A stretch of 64,000 nucleotides of DNA from Bacteroidales bacterium (lineage in GTDB: Bacteria > Bacteroidota > Bacteroidia > Bacteroidales > Muribaculaceae): contig DXYS01000006.1 in NCBI GenBank assembly GCA_019415705.1, positions 47,416 to 111,415 on the forward strand. Direction: 5' to 3'. Shown piece by piece: positions 42,519 to 50,894 of the stretch. Within the stretch, counting starts at the first letter, position 1, and each line of letters opens with the position of its first letter. The notes beneath the pieces were generated by a model that saw only the letters and a list, made by a program, of their open reading frames with translations, was not told the DNA's origin and made no database searches. The translations under genes were made by a program, and so were the position numbers.

Positions 42519-43472
42519 TCAGGGCGCACATTGCCCGTCATGATATATCTTTTCGCCGCGATACGGCTCGATATGAGTGGTGATGATAGTCTTGTCACCG
42601 GTAAAAAGCTTTGTCAGGCGGTTTTCGACATCAGTCGAGATGTCGTGTGCGGCCTCAATGCTTATGGATGGCTTGACTTTGATATGCACCTCGATGATAA
42701 TCGCACGTCCATTACGCCGCGTGCGCAGATGATGAAAAGTTATCACGCCCGGCGTCTCGGAGACAGTCTTGCAGATACTGTCCTCGACCTTTTCGGGCAG
42801 TGACGCCTCAAGCAGCTCGCGTATCGCAGGCATGGCCATGCGCACACCCACTATCACGATAAACACCGCCACTATCATCTGCGCCACAGGGTCAAGCACA
42901 CGGCCGCGCTCGCCCAAAAACATCGCTCCGCCGACACCGAGGAGTGTCGCGACAGACGAGAACGCGTCCGAGCGGTGATGCCACGCGTTGGCAACAACAG
43001 CTCCCGAGCCGATGCGGACTCCGACTGCACGCGTATATCTGAACAGCCACTCCTTGACCACAATCGACGCGCCGCAGATGACGAGCGCTATCCATCCGGG
43101 ACGTGCGGGCAAAACGCCCTCGACGGCCATAAGGACATTGCGCAAACCCTCGCCGAAGATGCCGATGCCCACGATTACAAGGGCTATGGCAATCAGCATA
43201 GTCGCAAAAGTCTCATACTTGCCGCGTCCGTACTGATAGCGTCCGTCAGGTTTGCGACGGGAGATACCGACCATCACAAGGACTATGACGTCAGTAATGA
43301 AATCAGAGAAGGAGTGGACGCCGTCTGCGACCAAAGCTCCCGAACGGCCGGCTATACCGGCAATCACCTTTACGATGGCCAGCACCGCGTTGCAGCCGAA
43401 TCCGACCCATGTGACACGCCGGGCTGCGGACACCGCTTCTTTGTCGCTTATTTCATTTTCATCCATATTCAT
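42519..43472 (-). CDS. Cation diffusion facilitator (CDF) family transporter
   Basis: The start is set at ATG 43472 (MNMDENEIS) because the -7 box at 43489 makes the upstream ATG at 43514 untranscribed. The product of 317 residues has six hydrophobic segments. Metal-site motifs are LVADGVHSFSDFITD in TM2 and AWHHRSDAFSS in TM5, with HHxxD marking a zinc-type transporter. The cytoplasmic C-terminal domain (VITFHHLRTRRNGRAIIIEVHIKV) is the ferredoxin-like dimer domain. It exports Zn, Fe or Mn in exchange for protons. Its stop lies 3 bases from the convergent esterase stop. Confidence 0.93.
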   Translation of the reverse strand: MNMDENEISDKEAVSAARRVTWVGFGCNAVLAIVKVIAGIAGRSGALVADGVHSFSDFITDVIVLVMVGISRRKPDGRYQYGRGKYETFATMLIAIALVIVGIGIFGEGLRNVLMAVEGVLPARPGWIALVICGASIVVKEWLFRYTRAVGVRIGSGAVVANAWHHRSDAFSSVATLLGVGGAMFLGERGRVLDPVAQMIVAVFIVIVGVRMAMPAIRELLEASLPEKVEDSICKTVSETPGVITFHHLRTRRNGRAIIIEVHIKVKPSISIEAAHDISTDVENRLTKLFTGDKTIITTHIEPYRGEKIYHDGQCAP

Positions 43473-43488
43473 ATCAATATATGTCCGG

Positions 43489-43496
43489 CAAAAATA
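43489..43496 (-). promoter_or_regulatory. -7 element of the CDF gene
   Basis: On the minus strand TATTTTTG matches TAnnTTTG, about 16 bases before the ATG at 43472. Confidence 0.55.
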
Positions 43497-43608
43497 ATCA
43501 TTATAATCATACACCCGACAGTTTATACAAGGAGTGTGCTAATCTATGTTTTTATAAAAAACGGAAACTCGACATCATTATCTAAAACTGCGCCAAATTG
43601 GTGGATCT

Positions 43609-43824
43609 TTATAACAATCTGATTAGCTTTTGCTTGCAATTCTCCACCAAGTTGGTGTAGTTTTTCTCAAGTTCCCTTGGCTGAAAAATACAAACAGATG
43701 CTTTAATCTGGGCAGACAAATAGCGTTGTCTGATTTCTGAAAACCAAGCTAAATAATCAGAGTCAATTCTAAAATCATCAACTCTGATAATCTGAGGATT
43801 ATTATCGGCTGCAATATTTTCCAT
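43609..43824 (-). pseudogene. Possible remnant of a YhcG/DUF1016-type nuclease N-terminus
   Basis: A short frame (71 codons from ATG 43824; 83 from ATG 43860) encodes DSDYLAWFSEIRQRYLSAQIKASV. It resembles the start of the DUF1016 N-terminal domain, in which SAQIKAxVxVNxELLxxYW normally follows. Here the sequence diverges right after KASV and soon ends. No continuation was found in the other frames to the left. It could be a decayed fragment or an unrelated small ORF. Confidence 0.35.
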
Positions 43825-44022
43825 AACAATGCAAAGATAGCACAAAAGATATACAGGCACAAGTTAATCCGAGAGTTAAAAGGCGTATAATCAAACAATT
43901 CAAATAAACAGTGTGTCTTATGGTGAATAATTCCGACCTTTTATTTGGCAATAAGACTGCCTTACGTTAAATTTGCGCATCAGTAATAAAATGCATCGGA
44001 AACAATCTTATACATATATAAA

Positions 44023-44514
44023 ATGAAAAGTCGTGTCGAACTAAGTTCTTACTGTTTTATCATATCGTCAATCGGCATCGCAATAATGTGCGGCGCGTTT
44101 CTCTTCGGGCTCAAGCGCCACGCCGCAGACTGGACCGTCTGGCTGCTCGCCGCAATGATACTTACGCTTTGCCTCTCCGCTTTGATATACATGCCTCTGT
44201 CTGTATCGGTCGACGACAAGGCACTGACAGTCAGGCGTCCGTTATGGCACAAGTCTATACCGCTTGCCGAGATAGCTTCGGTCAGACTTTTTCAACCGAC
44301 GATGGGCGAGCGCCGCATCATAGGCAGCGGCGGCTGGTTCGGCTACTACGGCCGATTCACCGACCGCGAAATCGGCAAATACTTTGCCTACTACGGCAAA
44401 GCGTCAGACTGTTTTTTGGTGGCTCTCAACGACGGCCGGCAGTATGTGCTCGGCTGCAAGAATCCGGGCGCGATGGTCGAAGCCATCTGCAGCCGCCTGC
44501 ATAAAGACCGCTGA
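44023..44514 (+). CDS. Membrane protein with bacterial PH-like domain
   Basis: The 163-residue protein has two transmembrane segments (about 9-29 and 37-58) followed by a beta-rich domain: SVSVDDKALTVRRPLWHKSIPLAEIASVRLF, GWFGYYGRFTDREIGKYFAYYGKASDCFLVAL and DGRQYVLGCKNPGAMVEAI. This is the layout of bacterial PH-domain membrane proteins of unknown function. It appears monocistronic. Confidence 0.7.
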   Translation: MKSRVELSSYCFIISSIGIAIMCGAFLFGLKRHAADWTVWLLAAMILTLCLSALIYMPLSVSVDDKALTVRRPLWHKSIPLAEIASVRLFQPTMGERRIIGSGGWFGYYGRFTDREIGKYFAYYGKASDCFLVALNDGRQYVLGCKNPGAMVEAICSRLHKDR

Positions 44515-44650
44515 AAAAACAGCGCTCCGACGAAACATTCGACGGGCTAACAGTGTTATTATTTCAATGCATCAACTATTTATCATCACCGGAGCTTAAA
44601 ACCTGTCACATAAACAGTGACCCGGACTAATCGCAAAACTATCAGTTACA

Positions 44651-46975
44651 ATGACGAGGTGCTGCCGATTGATCATTTTTCTCTCTCTCATCACCATCGC
44701 GATGGGCATCAGCCCCGCGCCCGCACAGGCGCGGGGCGAAAATCATTCGGTGGGACTGGTGCTCAGCGGCGGCGGCGCAAAAGGCATAGCCCATATCGGA
44801 GTCATCAAAGCCCTGACCGACAACAATATCCCGATTGACTATATCACCGGCACATCAATGGGCGCCATTGTCGGCGGCCTATACAGCATCGGCTACACTC
44901 CCGAGGAGATGATAGAGCTGATACTATCGGAGGACTTCTCCTACTGGTCGACCGGCACTATAAATCCGCGGTTGCGCTATTTCTTTACAGGCTCAGAGCG
45001 CAAACCGCTTGCCCTGTCCGTACCGATAGGTCGCCGCGACAGCTCCGACGCCGTGCCGCAGAGTCTGATATCGCCGTTGCCGATGAACTTTGCCTTCATG
45101 GAGCTCTTCGCGCCATACACCGCTCAGTCGGCCGGAAATTTCGACCGCCTGATGCTGCCCTTCCGTTGCGTGGCCTCCGACGTCGAGGCCAAACGCAAAG
45201 TCGTCTTCTCACACGGCTCCCTCGGCGATGCCATCCGCGCGTCGATGAGCTTCCCGGCGGTTTTTGCCCCGACCGAAATAGACGGCAACCTGCTATATGA
45301 CGGCGGCATCTACGACAACTTCCCGGTCGATGTGATGCGCCGCGACTTCGCGCCGGGCATCATGATAGGCGTCGATGTCTCGCAGTCGTCAAACGGCCCC
45401 CAGACCTCAATTGTCGACCAGCTCAGCAACATGGTCATACAGAACAACGACTACAATCTGCCGCCGGACGAAGGCATAAAGATGCGCATCAATCTCGACC
45501 GTTTCTCGCTCCTTGATTTTGCAAAAGCACGCGAAATATATCAGATAGGCTATGACCACACCATGTCTATGATGGATTCCATCAAAAGCCGCGTTACGGC
45601 ACGGTCAGATTCGACCGAACGCGCCCTGCGCCGCGCTGTCTTCAAATCGCATACGCCCTATATGAGATTTGCCTCCGACGGAGTCACTGTCACGGGCGGC
45701 ACGTGGCATCAGAACGAATTCATACGCTATCTATTCGAGCACCAACGCAAAAACAAGGCTGACACATTCGGCATAAACGACGCTCGCCGGGCCTACTACA
45801 TGGCCTTGTCGACCGGTAAGCTCAACAATCTGACCGTTCAGGCTGATTACAACGACTCGACCGACCTGTTCGACCTCAGCCTGCGCGCCTCGGTCAAACG
45901 CGACATCAGTGTCGGTTTCGGCGGCTATATAACATCGTCGAGCAACAGCTATCTGTTCTTCAACGCCGCATATTCGACACTGAGTTTCCACTCAGTCGGC
46001 GCCGATGTCAACGCGTGGGTCGGCCAGAGCTATATGGCTGCAAGCGCCTCCGGGCGCCTCTTTCTGCCTACTGCCGTGCCCTCGATGGTGGGTCTCGAGG
46101 CCGTGGCCGTCCGCCGCAAATTCTACGAAAACGACTATCTATTCTATGAAGACCGCGTGCCGACATTCATAATAGCACGCGACTATTTCGGACGTCTTAA
46201 ATGGAGCCTTGCGACCGGCTATCTCGGCAAAATCGAGGTAGGCGCCGGCTACGGCCATCTGATACGCTCGTTCTACAGCAACAACGCCCATGAGACATAT
46301 CGCCTAGGCCGCGACAAAGCACGTTACAATCTCTATCAGGCATACGCGGCCTTCAGTTCCAACACGCTCGACGACATCAACTTCCCGACACGCGGCGCGT
46401 CATACACACTGAGAGCCATGGGATTCACCGGACGCTATAACTTCGAGTCCGCGTCAGCCGCGGTCACGGCCGAACGCTCGACACCGCGATGGGTACAGGC
46501 CGAAATCGCCACTCGCAACTATCTTACGCTCGGGCGTCACTGGAGCCTCGGCTTGGAGAGCGACATAATGCTATCCACACGCAAATTGCACGGCAACTAT
46601 GACGCGTCGATAATCACCGCCCCGGATTATACCCCGACTCCCGCGTCAAACAACACATTCAATCCCGCCTTCCGCGCAAACAGCTTTATCGCCGCCGCCA
46701 TCGTGCCCGTCTACCGTTTTAATGACAATCTGTCGGCCCGTGTGTTCGGCTCGGGATTCCTGCCGGTGCGTAAAATACTCGAAGACAGCAATGGCCGTGC
46801 ATTTTACGGGCGCCACTTCGCGTCGTCAGAGTTTTACGGCGAATTTGACGTGACCTACCGTTTCCCCTTCGCCGCGCTGTCAGGCTATGTCAACTACTCG
46901 ACCTATCCGGCCCGAAACTGGAACGCCGGCATCTCGTTGGGCATCTACCTGACCGCTCCCAAATTTTTAAGGTGA
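44651..46975 (+). CDS. Patatin-like phospholipase with C-terminal outer-membrane beta-barrel
   Basis: This 774-residue protein has a signal peptide (near PAQARG). The patatin domain (about 35-290) has the oxyanion loop VLSGGGAKGIAHIG, the catalytic Ser in ITGTSMGAIVGG and the catalytic Asp in YDGGIYDNFPVDV. A linker with POTRA-like sequence (about 330-400) precedes a long beta-rich region of BamA/Omp85 type to the C-terminus, which ends in AGISLGIYLTAPKFLR. This resembles the PlpD-like type Vd arrangement, in which the lipase is fused to its own barrel. It likely acts on outer-membrane or external phospholipid. Confidence 0.88.
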   Translation: MTRCCRLIIFLSLITIAMGISPAPAQARGENHSVGLVLSGGGAKGIAHIGVIKALTDNNIPIDYITGTSMGAIVGGLYSIGYTPEEMIELILSEDFSYWSTGTINPRLRYFFTGSERKPLALSVPIGRRDSSDAVPQSLISPLPMNFAFMELFAPYTAQSAGNFDRLMLPFRCVASDVEAKRKVVFSHGSLGDAIRASMSFPAVFAPTEIDGNLLYDGGIYDNFPVDVMRRDFAPGIMIGVDVSQSSNGPQTSIVDQLSNMVIQNNDYNLPPDEGIKMRINLDRFSLLDFAKAREIYQIGYDHTMSMMDSIKSRVTARSDSTERALRRAVFKSHTPYMRFASDGVTVTGGTWHQNEFIRYLFEHQRKNKADTFGINDARRAYYMALSTGKLNNLTVQADYNDSTDLFDLSLRASVKRDISVGFGGYITSSSNSYLFFNAAYSTLSFHSVGADVNAWVGQSYMAASASGRLFLPTAVPSMVGLEAVAVRRKFYENDYLFYEDRVPTFIIARDYFGRLKWSLATGYLGKIEVGAGYGHLIRSFYSNNAHETYRLGRDKARYNLYQAYAAFSSNTLDDINFPTRGASYTLRAMGFTGRYNFESASAAVTAERSTPRWVQAEIATRNYLTLGRHWSLGLESDIMLSTRKLHGNYDASIITAPDYTPTPASNNTFNPAFRANSFIAAAIVPVYRFNDNLSARVFGSGFLPVRKILEDSNGRAFYGRHFASSEFYGEFDVTYRFPFAALSGYVNYSTYPARNWNAGISLGIYLTAPKFLR

Positions 46976-46980
46976 AAAAG

Positions 46981-47012
46981 TTTGCATAATCAGATGTAAA
47001 TCACTACCTTTG
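46981..47012 (+). promoter_or_regulatory. Promoter of rplU-rpmA
   Basis: TTTG (46981-46984), 20 bases, then TACCTTTG (47005-47012): a full consensus promoter. Transcription should start near 47019. Confidence 0.8.
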
Positions 47013-47047
47013 TGCGCTAAATTTTTCGCAATAGGCAGTGACTAAGC

Positions 47048-47071
47048 GCGCGACAGCCTTTTAAGTCGCGC
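47048..47071 (+). promoter_or_regulatory. Leader hairpin upstream of rplU
   Basis: GCGCGAC (47048-47054) pairs with GTCGCGC (47065-47071) in the 90-base leader. Ribosomal-protein leaders often bind their own product, so feedback control is possible but not shown. Confidence 0.4.
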
Positions 47072-47109
47072 CGCCTCAGCGGGTTAACTTTCAATACATA
47101 CAACATCAA

Positions 47110-47430
47110 ATGTACGTTATCGTAGAAATTCAGGGACAGCAGTTCAAAGCTGAAAAAGACAAATTCCTGTATGTTCATTATCTCGGCGAGCAAGTAAAAG
47201 AAGGCGACACTGTAGAGTTTGACCGTGTTCTCCTCGCTGATGCCGACGGTGCCGTTAAAGTCGGCGCTCCTACCGTCGAAGGAGCAAAAGTAGTTTGCGA
47301 GGTCGAGAAACCCCTCGTAAAAGGTGACAAAGTACTCGTTTTCAAGAAAAAACGTCGCAAAGGCTATCGTCGTCTCAACGGCCATCGCCAGTACTTCACC
47401 AAAATCGTGATTAAAGACATCGTCGCTTAA
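47110..47430 (+). CDS. rplU: 50S ribosomal protein L21
   Basis: The 106-residue protein starts MYVIVEIQGQQFKAEKDKFLYV and ends with KKKRRKGYRRLNGHRQYFTKIVI, the rRNA-contact tail of bL21. Standard length. It is the first gene of the L21-L27 operon, 20 bases before rpmA. Confidence 0.99.
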   Translation: MYVIVEIQGQQFKAEKDKFLYVHYLGEQVKEGDTVEFDRVLLADADGAVKVGAPTVEGAKVVCEVEKPLVKGDKVLVFKKKRRKGYRRLNGHRQYFTKIVIKDIVA

Positions 47431-47450
47431 CCCTTTAAAACTTATCAAAA

Positions 47451-47726
47451 ATGGCACATAAAAAAGGTGTTGGTAGTTCTAAGAACGGCCGTGAGTCAGA
47501 AAGCAAGCGACTCGGCGTCAAAATCTTCGGTGGCCAGTTTGCTAAAGCAGGCAACATCATCAAACGCCAGCGTGGCACAGTGCACCATCCCGGCCTCAAT
47601 GTAGGCATGGGCAAAGACCACACCATCTACGCTCTCGTAGACGGCACTGTAGTCTTCACCACCGGTAAAGGCGGACGCTCATTCATCAACGTCACTCCCG
47701 CCACCGTCGAAAAAGCCGAGGCATAA
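47451..47726 (+). CDS. rpmA: 50S ribosomal protein L27
   Basis: The 91-residue protein begins MAHKKGVGSSKNGRESESKRLGV and contains GNIIKRQRGTVHHPGLNVGMG, the classic bL27 pattern. The N-terminus lies near the peptidyl-transferase centre. There is no N-terminal extension of the kind cleaved in Firmicutes. Confidence 0.99.
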   Translation: MAHKKGVGSSKNGRESESKRLGVKIFGGQFAKAGNIIKRQRGTVHHPGLNVGMGKDHTIYALVDGTVVFTTGKGGRSFINVTPATVEKAEA

Positions 47727-47759
47727 GCCCCGACCGCACGGACAACCACAAAAGAAATC

Positions 47760-47798
47760 AGCGGACCGACCGCCGGACATCCCGGACGTCGGTCCGCT
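47760..47798 (+). terminator. Terminator of the rplU-rpmA operon
   Basis: AGCGGACCGAC (47760-47770) pairs with GTCGGTCCGCT (47788-47798). The loop contains a small CCGG/CCGG helix, and a weak T-rich stretch follows. Confidence 0.75.
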
Positions 47799-47844
47799 AT
47801 CATTTATCATACCCGCCCACCATAAATCCGATACACTCAAACTT

Positions 47845-48630
47845 ATGAAAAAGCTGATTATAACCCTCCTCGCCGCCCTGCCGGCACTCTTAGCCTCTGC
47901 ATGGGGACAAAAAGGCCACGACGTAACGGCCTACATCGCCGAGCAGCACCTCACACCCGCCACACGCGCAGCCGTAGACTCTATATTTGACGGTCGCTCA
48001 TTAGTCTACTGGGCCAACTGGCTCGACAACGCCAGCCATCAGCCCGACCTGCGCTACACCAAAACATGGCACTACCGCAACGTCGACGAAGGCGTGCGCT
48101 ACGAGGAAGCACCCGCCGACCCCGCCGGCGACGCCGTCACCGCCCTCAAGTCACGCATCGAAATACTCTCAGACTCCACGTCTACCGACGCTGACCGCGA
48201 ACTTGCCCTCAAAATACTCGTCCACGTTATGGGTGACCTTCACATGCCGCTACACATGGGCCACGCCACTGACCTCGGCGGCAACCGCATCAAAGTCAAA
48301 TTCTTTGACCGCGACACAAACCTACACTCCGTCTGGGACAGCTCGCTGCCCGACGCCGGCCACAAATGGAGCTACACCGAGTGGCAGCAACAGATTGACC
48401 GCCTCAAACCCGACGAAGAAGCCGCGATAACCTCCGGATGGATTGACGACTGGGCCAAAGAGTCAGTCGCCAAGGCAGCCGACGTCTACATCTACTTCCG
48501 CCCCGGCATGCGCGTCTCCTACAACGACATCGCCCGCTGGACACCCGTCATCGAACGTCAATTTCTCGCCGGCGGCCTGCGCCTCGCCCATGTCCTCAAC
48601 ACCATCTTCGACCCCGCCTATAACCGATAA
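47845..48630 (+). CDS. Secreted S1/P1-family nuclease
   Basis: The 261-residue protein has a signal peptide cleaved before the conserved N-terminal Trp (LASA then WGQKGHDVTAYIAE). Trp, the first His (GHD), WLDNAS, KTWHYRNV, and HVMGDLHMPLHMGHATDLGGN supply the three-zinc-site ligands. It degrades single-stranded DNA or RNA in the periplasm or outside the cell for nucleotide salvage. Length is typical. Confidence 0.92.
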   Translation: MKKLIITLLAALPALLASAWGQKGHDVTAYIAEQHLTPATRAAVDSIFDGRSLVYWANWLDNASHQPDLRYTKTWHYRNVDEGVRYEEAPADPAGDAVTALKSRIEILSDSTSTDADRELALKILVHVMGDLHMPLHMGHATDLGGNRIKVKFFDRDTNLHSVWDSSLPDAGHKWSYTEWQQQIDRLKPDEEAAITSGWIDDWAKESVAKAADVYIYFRPGMRVSYNDIARWTPVIERQFLAGGLRLAHVLNTIFDPAYNR

Positions 48631-48632
48631 TA

Positions 48633-48664
48633 CCGCCTCTTCCGCTCGGCCGCCTCTTCCGCTC
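48633..48664. repeat. Short tandem direct repeat
   Basis: CCGCCTCTTCCGCTC occurs at 48633-48647 and again at 48650-48664, just after the nuclease stop codon. It starts a pyrimidine-rich stretch leading to two palindromes. Confidence 0.7.
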
Positions 48665-48674
48665 AGCCCCCGTT

Positions 48675-48694
48675 CTGCGGCGAGCTCGCCGCAG
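48675..48694. repeat. 20-bp perfect palindrome, copy 1
   Basis: CTGCGGCGAGCTCGCCGCAG is fully self-complementary. Including flanks (GTT on the left, CTT on the right), 26 bases are identical to copy 2, exactly 120 bases downstream. It may be a transcription terminator-like stem or a REP-type palindrome. Confidence 0.8.
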
Positions 48695-48794
48695 CTTGCC
48701 CCATTCGCCCCATTGGCCTCATTAGCCTTACCGCCCCTAAAGACCCTAACCTCCCCTCCTCGTCATCGCCGACTCGCCTCACTCTCTTCTTGTT

Positions 48795-48814
48795 CTGCGG
48801 CGAGCTCGCCGCAG
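48795..48814. repeat. 20-bp perfect palindrome, copy 2
   Basis: This is identical to copy 1. It lies 24 bases before the -33 box of the rplM promoter. The 100 bases between the copies are strikingly pyrimidine-rich and hold no gene that I can support. Confidence 0.8.
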
Positions 48815-48838
48815 CTTCTAAAATTTCGACCTAAAAAG

Positions 48839-48870
48839 TTTGGAAATAGCGACTTAAATTCGTACCTTTG
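48839..48870 (+). promoter_or_regulatory. Promoter of the rplM-rpsI-rpsB-tsf operon
   Basis: TTTG (48839-48842), 20 bases, TACCTTTG (48863-48870). Start of transcription is expected near 48877, leaving a leader of about 105 bases that contains a GCCGAGCG/CGCTTGGC hairpin and two near-identical CAAATTTATT segments. Confidence 0.8.
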
Positions 48871-48981
48871 CAGTCCGATTATGTCCAAATTTATTACCGA
48901 CAGTCGTCATACGCGCGCTTTTGGCCGAGCGCACGCTTGGCTACGGTCAAATTTATTTAACTACTAATCAAGCTATTAACT

Positions 48982-49461
48982 GTGGATACATTAAGCTACA
49001 AAACCTCCACCCCTAACGCACAGCAGGTCGAGCACCAGTGGGTTGTCGTCGACGCTGAGGGCCAGCATCTCGGCCGTCTGTGCTCAAAAGTCGCAAAACT
49101 TCTCCGCGGCAAATACAAACCCGACTACACTCCCTACTTTGAGTGCGGCGACAACGTCATCATCATCAACGCCGACAAAGTTGTCCTCACCGGCAAAAAG
49201 ATGACTGACAAAATCTATCTCAACTTCACCGGCTATCCCGGCGGTCAGCGCGAGCTCACGCCCGAAGTGCTCATGAAAAAATCTTTCAACAAGCACATCA
49301 AACCCGGCATGCACCCCCTCTTTATCCGCGTGATGAAAGGTATGCTTCCCAAAAACCGTCTCGGTCGTCGCATCATCGAGAACATGCACGTCTACAACGG
49401 CCCCAACCATCCCCACGAGGCACAGAATCCCAAAGTCATCGACATTAACAAACTGAAATAA
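48982..49461 (+). CDS. rplM: 50S ribosomal protein L13
   Basis: This 159-residue protein starts at a GTG. The N-terminus MDTLSYKT matches remembered Bacteroidales L13, which supports this codon over later ATGs. Core motifs are WVVVDAEGQHLGRLCSKVAKLL, GDNVIIINADKVVLTG and VMKGMLPKNRLGR. It is the first gene of the operon, 7 bases before rpsI. Confidence 0.98.
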   Translation: MDTLSYKTSTPNAQQVEHQWVVVDAEGQHLGRLCSKVAKLLRGKYKPDYTPYFECGDNVIIINADKVVLTGKKMTDKIYLNFTGYPGGQRELTPEVLMKKSFNKHIKPGMHPLFIRVMKGMLPKNRLGRRIIENMHVYNGPNHPHEAQNPKVIDINKLK

Positions 49462-49468
49462 TTGAAGC

Positions 49469-49855
49469 ATGGAAACAGTTAACGCAGTAGGCCGCCGCAA
49501 AGCCGCAGTCGCACGTGTAATCCTCAAAGAAGGCAAGGGCACTATCACCATCAACCACCGCCCCCTCGAAGTATATTTCCCGTCTTCGATCCTTCAGTAC
49601 ATTGTTAAACAGCCTCTGACCACTCTCGACGTAGCCGAGAAATATGACATCGCTGTCAACCTCGACGGCGGCGGCTACAAAGGCCAGGCCGAAGCTCTCC
49701 GTCTCGGCATCGCCCGCGCCCTCGTCAAAGTTAACGCCGACGACAAGGCTATCCTGCGCAAGCATGGCTTCATGACTCGTGACCCGCGCGCCGTTGAGCG
49801 TAAGAAACCCGGTCAGCCCAAAGCACGCAAGCGCTTCCAGTTCTCAAAACGTTAA
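49469..49855 (+). CDS. rpsI: 30S ribosomal protein S9
   Basis: The 128-residue protein has VNAVGRRKAAVARV at the N-terminus and the C-terminal RKKPGQPKARKRFQFSKR, whose last Arg reaches the P-site tRNA. Standard length. Confidence 0.99.
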   Translation: METVNAVGRRKAAVARVILKEGKGTITINHRPLEVYFPSSILQYIVKQPLTTLDVAEKYDIAVNLDGGGYKGQAEALRLGIARALVKVNADDKAILRKHGFMTRDPRAVERKKPGQPKARKRFQFSKR

Positions 49856-49908
49856 TGCTTTTTGCTTGGCCGCCTGACGGCGCCCGACTCTCAGCATAAC
49901 AATATAGT

Positions 49909-49923
49909 GTTTAGTATCTAAAC
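49909..49923 (+). promoter_or_regulatory. Palindrome in the rpsI-rpsB gap
   Basis: GTTTAG-TAT-CTAAAC is a perfect 6-3-6 palindrome in the 140-base gap upstream of rpsB. It could be part of an S2 autoregulatory leader or an internal promoter region; no complete -33/-7 pair is seen. Confidence 0.35.
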
Positions 49924-49995
49924 CGCGTGGATGGACACGTTCCCTACCCCGCAGTTGTCATTATCTAAAGAACGTAAACAAACTACAAACAAACA

Positions 49996-50832
49996 ATGGC
50001 TAATCTCACATTTGACCAACTCCTCGAAGCAGGCTGCCATTTCGGCCACCTCAAAAGAAAATGGAATCCTGCAATGGCGCCCTATATCTTCATGGAGCGC
50101 AACGGTATCCACATTATAGACCTTTATAAGACAGCTGCCAAAGTTGAAGAAGCTGCAGCAGCTCTCAAAAGCATCGCCAAATCAGGCAAAAAAGTGCTCT
50201 TCGTAGCAACTAAAAAACAGGCCAAACAAGTTATCGCCGACCTCGCCAAGCAGGTCAACATGCCCTACGTAATCGAGCGCTGGCCCGGCGGTATGCTCAC
50301 CAACTTCCCGACCATCGGCAAAGCTGTCAAGAAAATGACAGCCATCGACAAGATGACTACCGACGGCACATTCGACAACCTGTCTAAGCGCGAGCGTCTG
50401 CAGGTAAGCCGCCAGCGTGCCAAACTCGAGAAGACTCTCGGCTCAATCGCCGACCTCAACCGTCTTCCCTCGGCTCTCTTCGTAGTCGATGTGCTCAAAG
50501 AGCACATCGCCGTCGCTGAAGCCAACCGTCTCGGCATCCCCGTCTTCGCTATGGTCGACACCAACTCTGACCCGACAAACGTCGACTTCGTAAGCCCCGC
50601 CAACGACGACGCCTCTAAATCAATCGAACTGATTGTAGGCACACTCGTTCAGGCTATGGCCGAAGGCCTCGAGGAGCGCAAAGCAGAGAAGGTAGACACA
50701 GTTGCCGCCGGCGAAGAGGCCGCAGCCCCCGCTCCCAAACGTGAGCGCCGCCGCGTACGCAAAGCCGACGCCGACGCCGAGGCTCCCGCAGCCGAGGCTG
50801 AGGAGAAACCCGCCGAAGAGGCTGCCGAATAA
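49996..50832 (+). CDS. rpsB: 30S ribosomal protein S2
   Basis: The 278-residue protein has LTFDQLLEAGCHFGHLKRKWNPAM, VLFVATKKQAKQVI, ERWPGGMLTNF and LFVVDVLKEHIAVAEA. The last 50 residues are a low-complexity Ala/Glu/Lys tail (common in Bacteroidetes S2), after an Arg-rich KRERRRVRKAD patch. It is followed by tsf, the standard S2-EF-Ts pairing. Confidence 0.99.
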   Translation: MANLTFDQLLEAGCHFGHLKRKWNPAMAPYIFMERNGIHIIDLYKTAAKVEEAAAALKSIAKSGKKVLFVATKKQAKQVIADLAKQVNMPYVIERWPGGMLTNFPTIGKAVKKMTAIDKMTTDGTFDNLSKRERLQVSRQRAKLEKTLGSIADLNRLPSALFVVDVLKEHIAVAEANRLGIPVFAMVDTNSDPTNVDFVSPANDDASKSIELIVGTLVQAMAEGLEERKAEKVDTVAAGEEAAAPAPKRERRRVRKADADAEAPAAEAEEKPAEEAAE

Positions 50833-50894
50833 TCGGTCTCCGAAGCAAGCATTTATAGTCAATCAATTTTAATAACCGTCAAAACCCTATAATT

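Noticed and set aside
48443..48967. 174-codon frame overlapping the S1/P1 nuclease and running into the palindromes
   Set aside because: It is out of frame with a well-supported nuclease and is Ser/Pro/Thr-rich low-complexity sequence crossing the rplM promoter.
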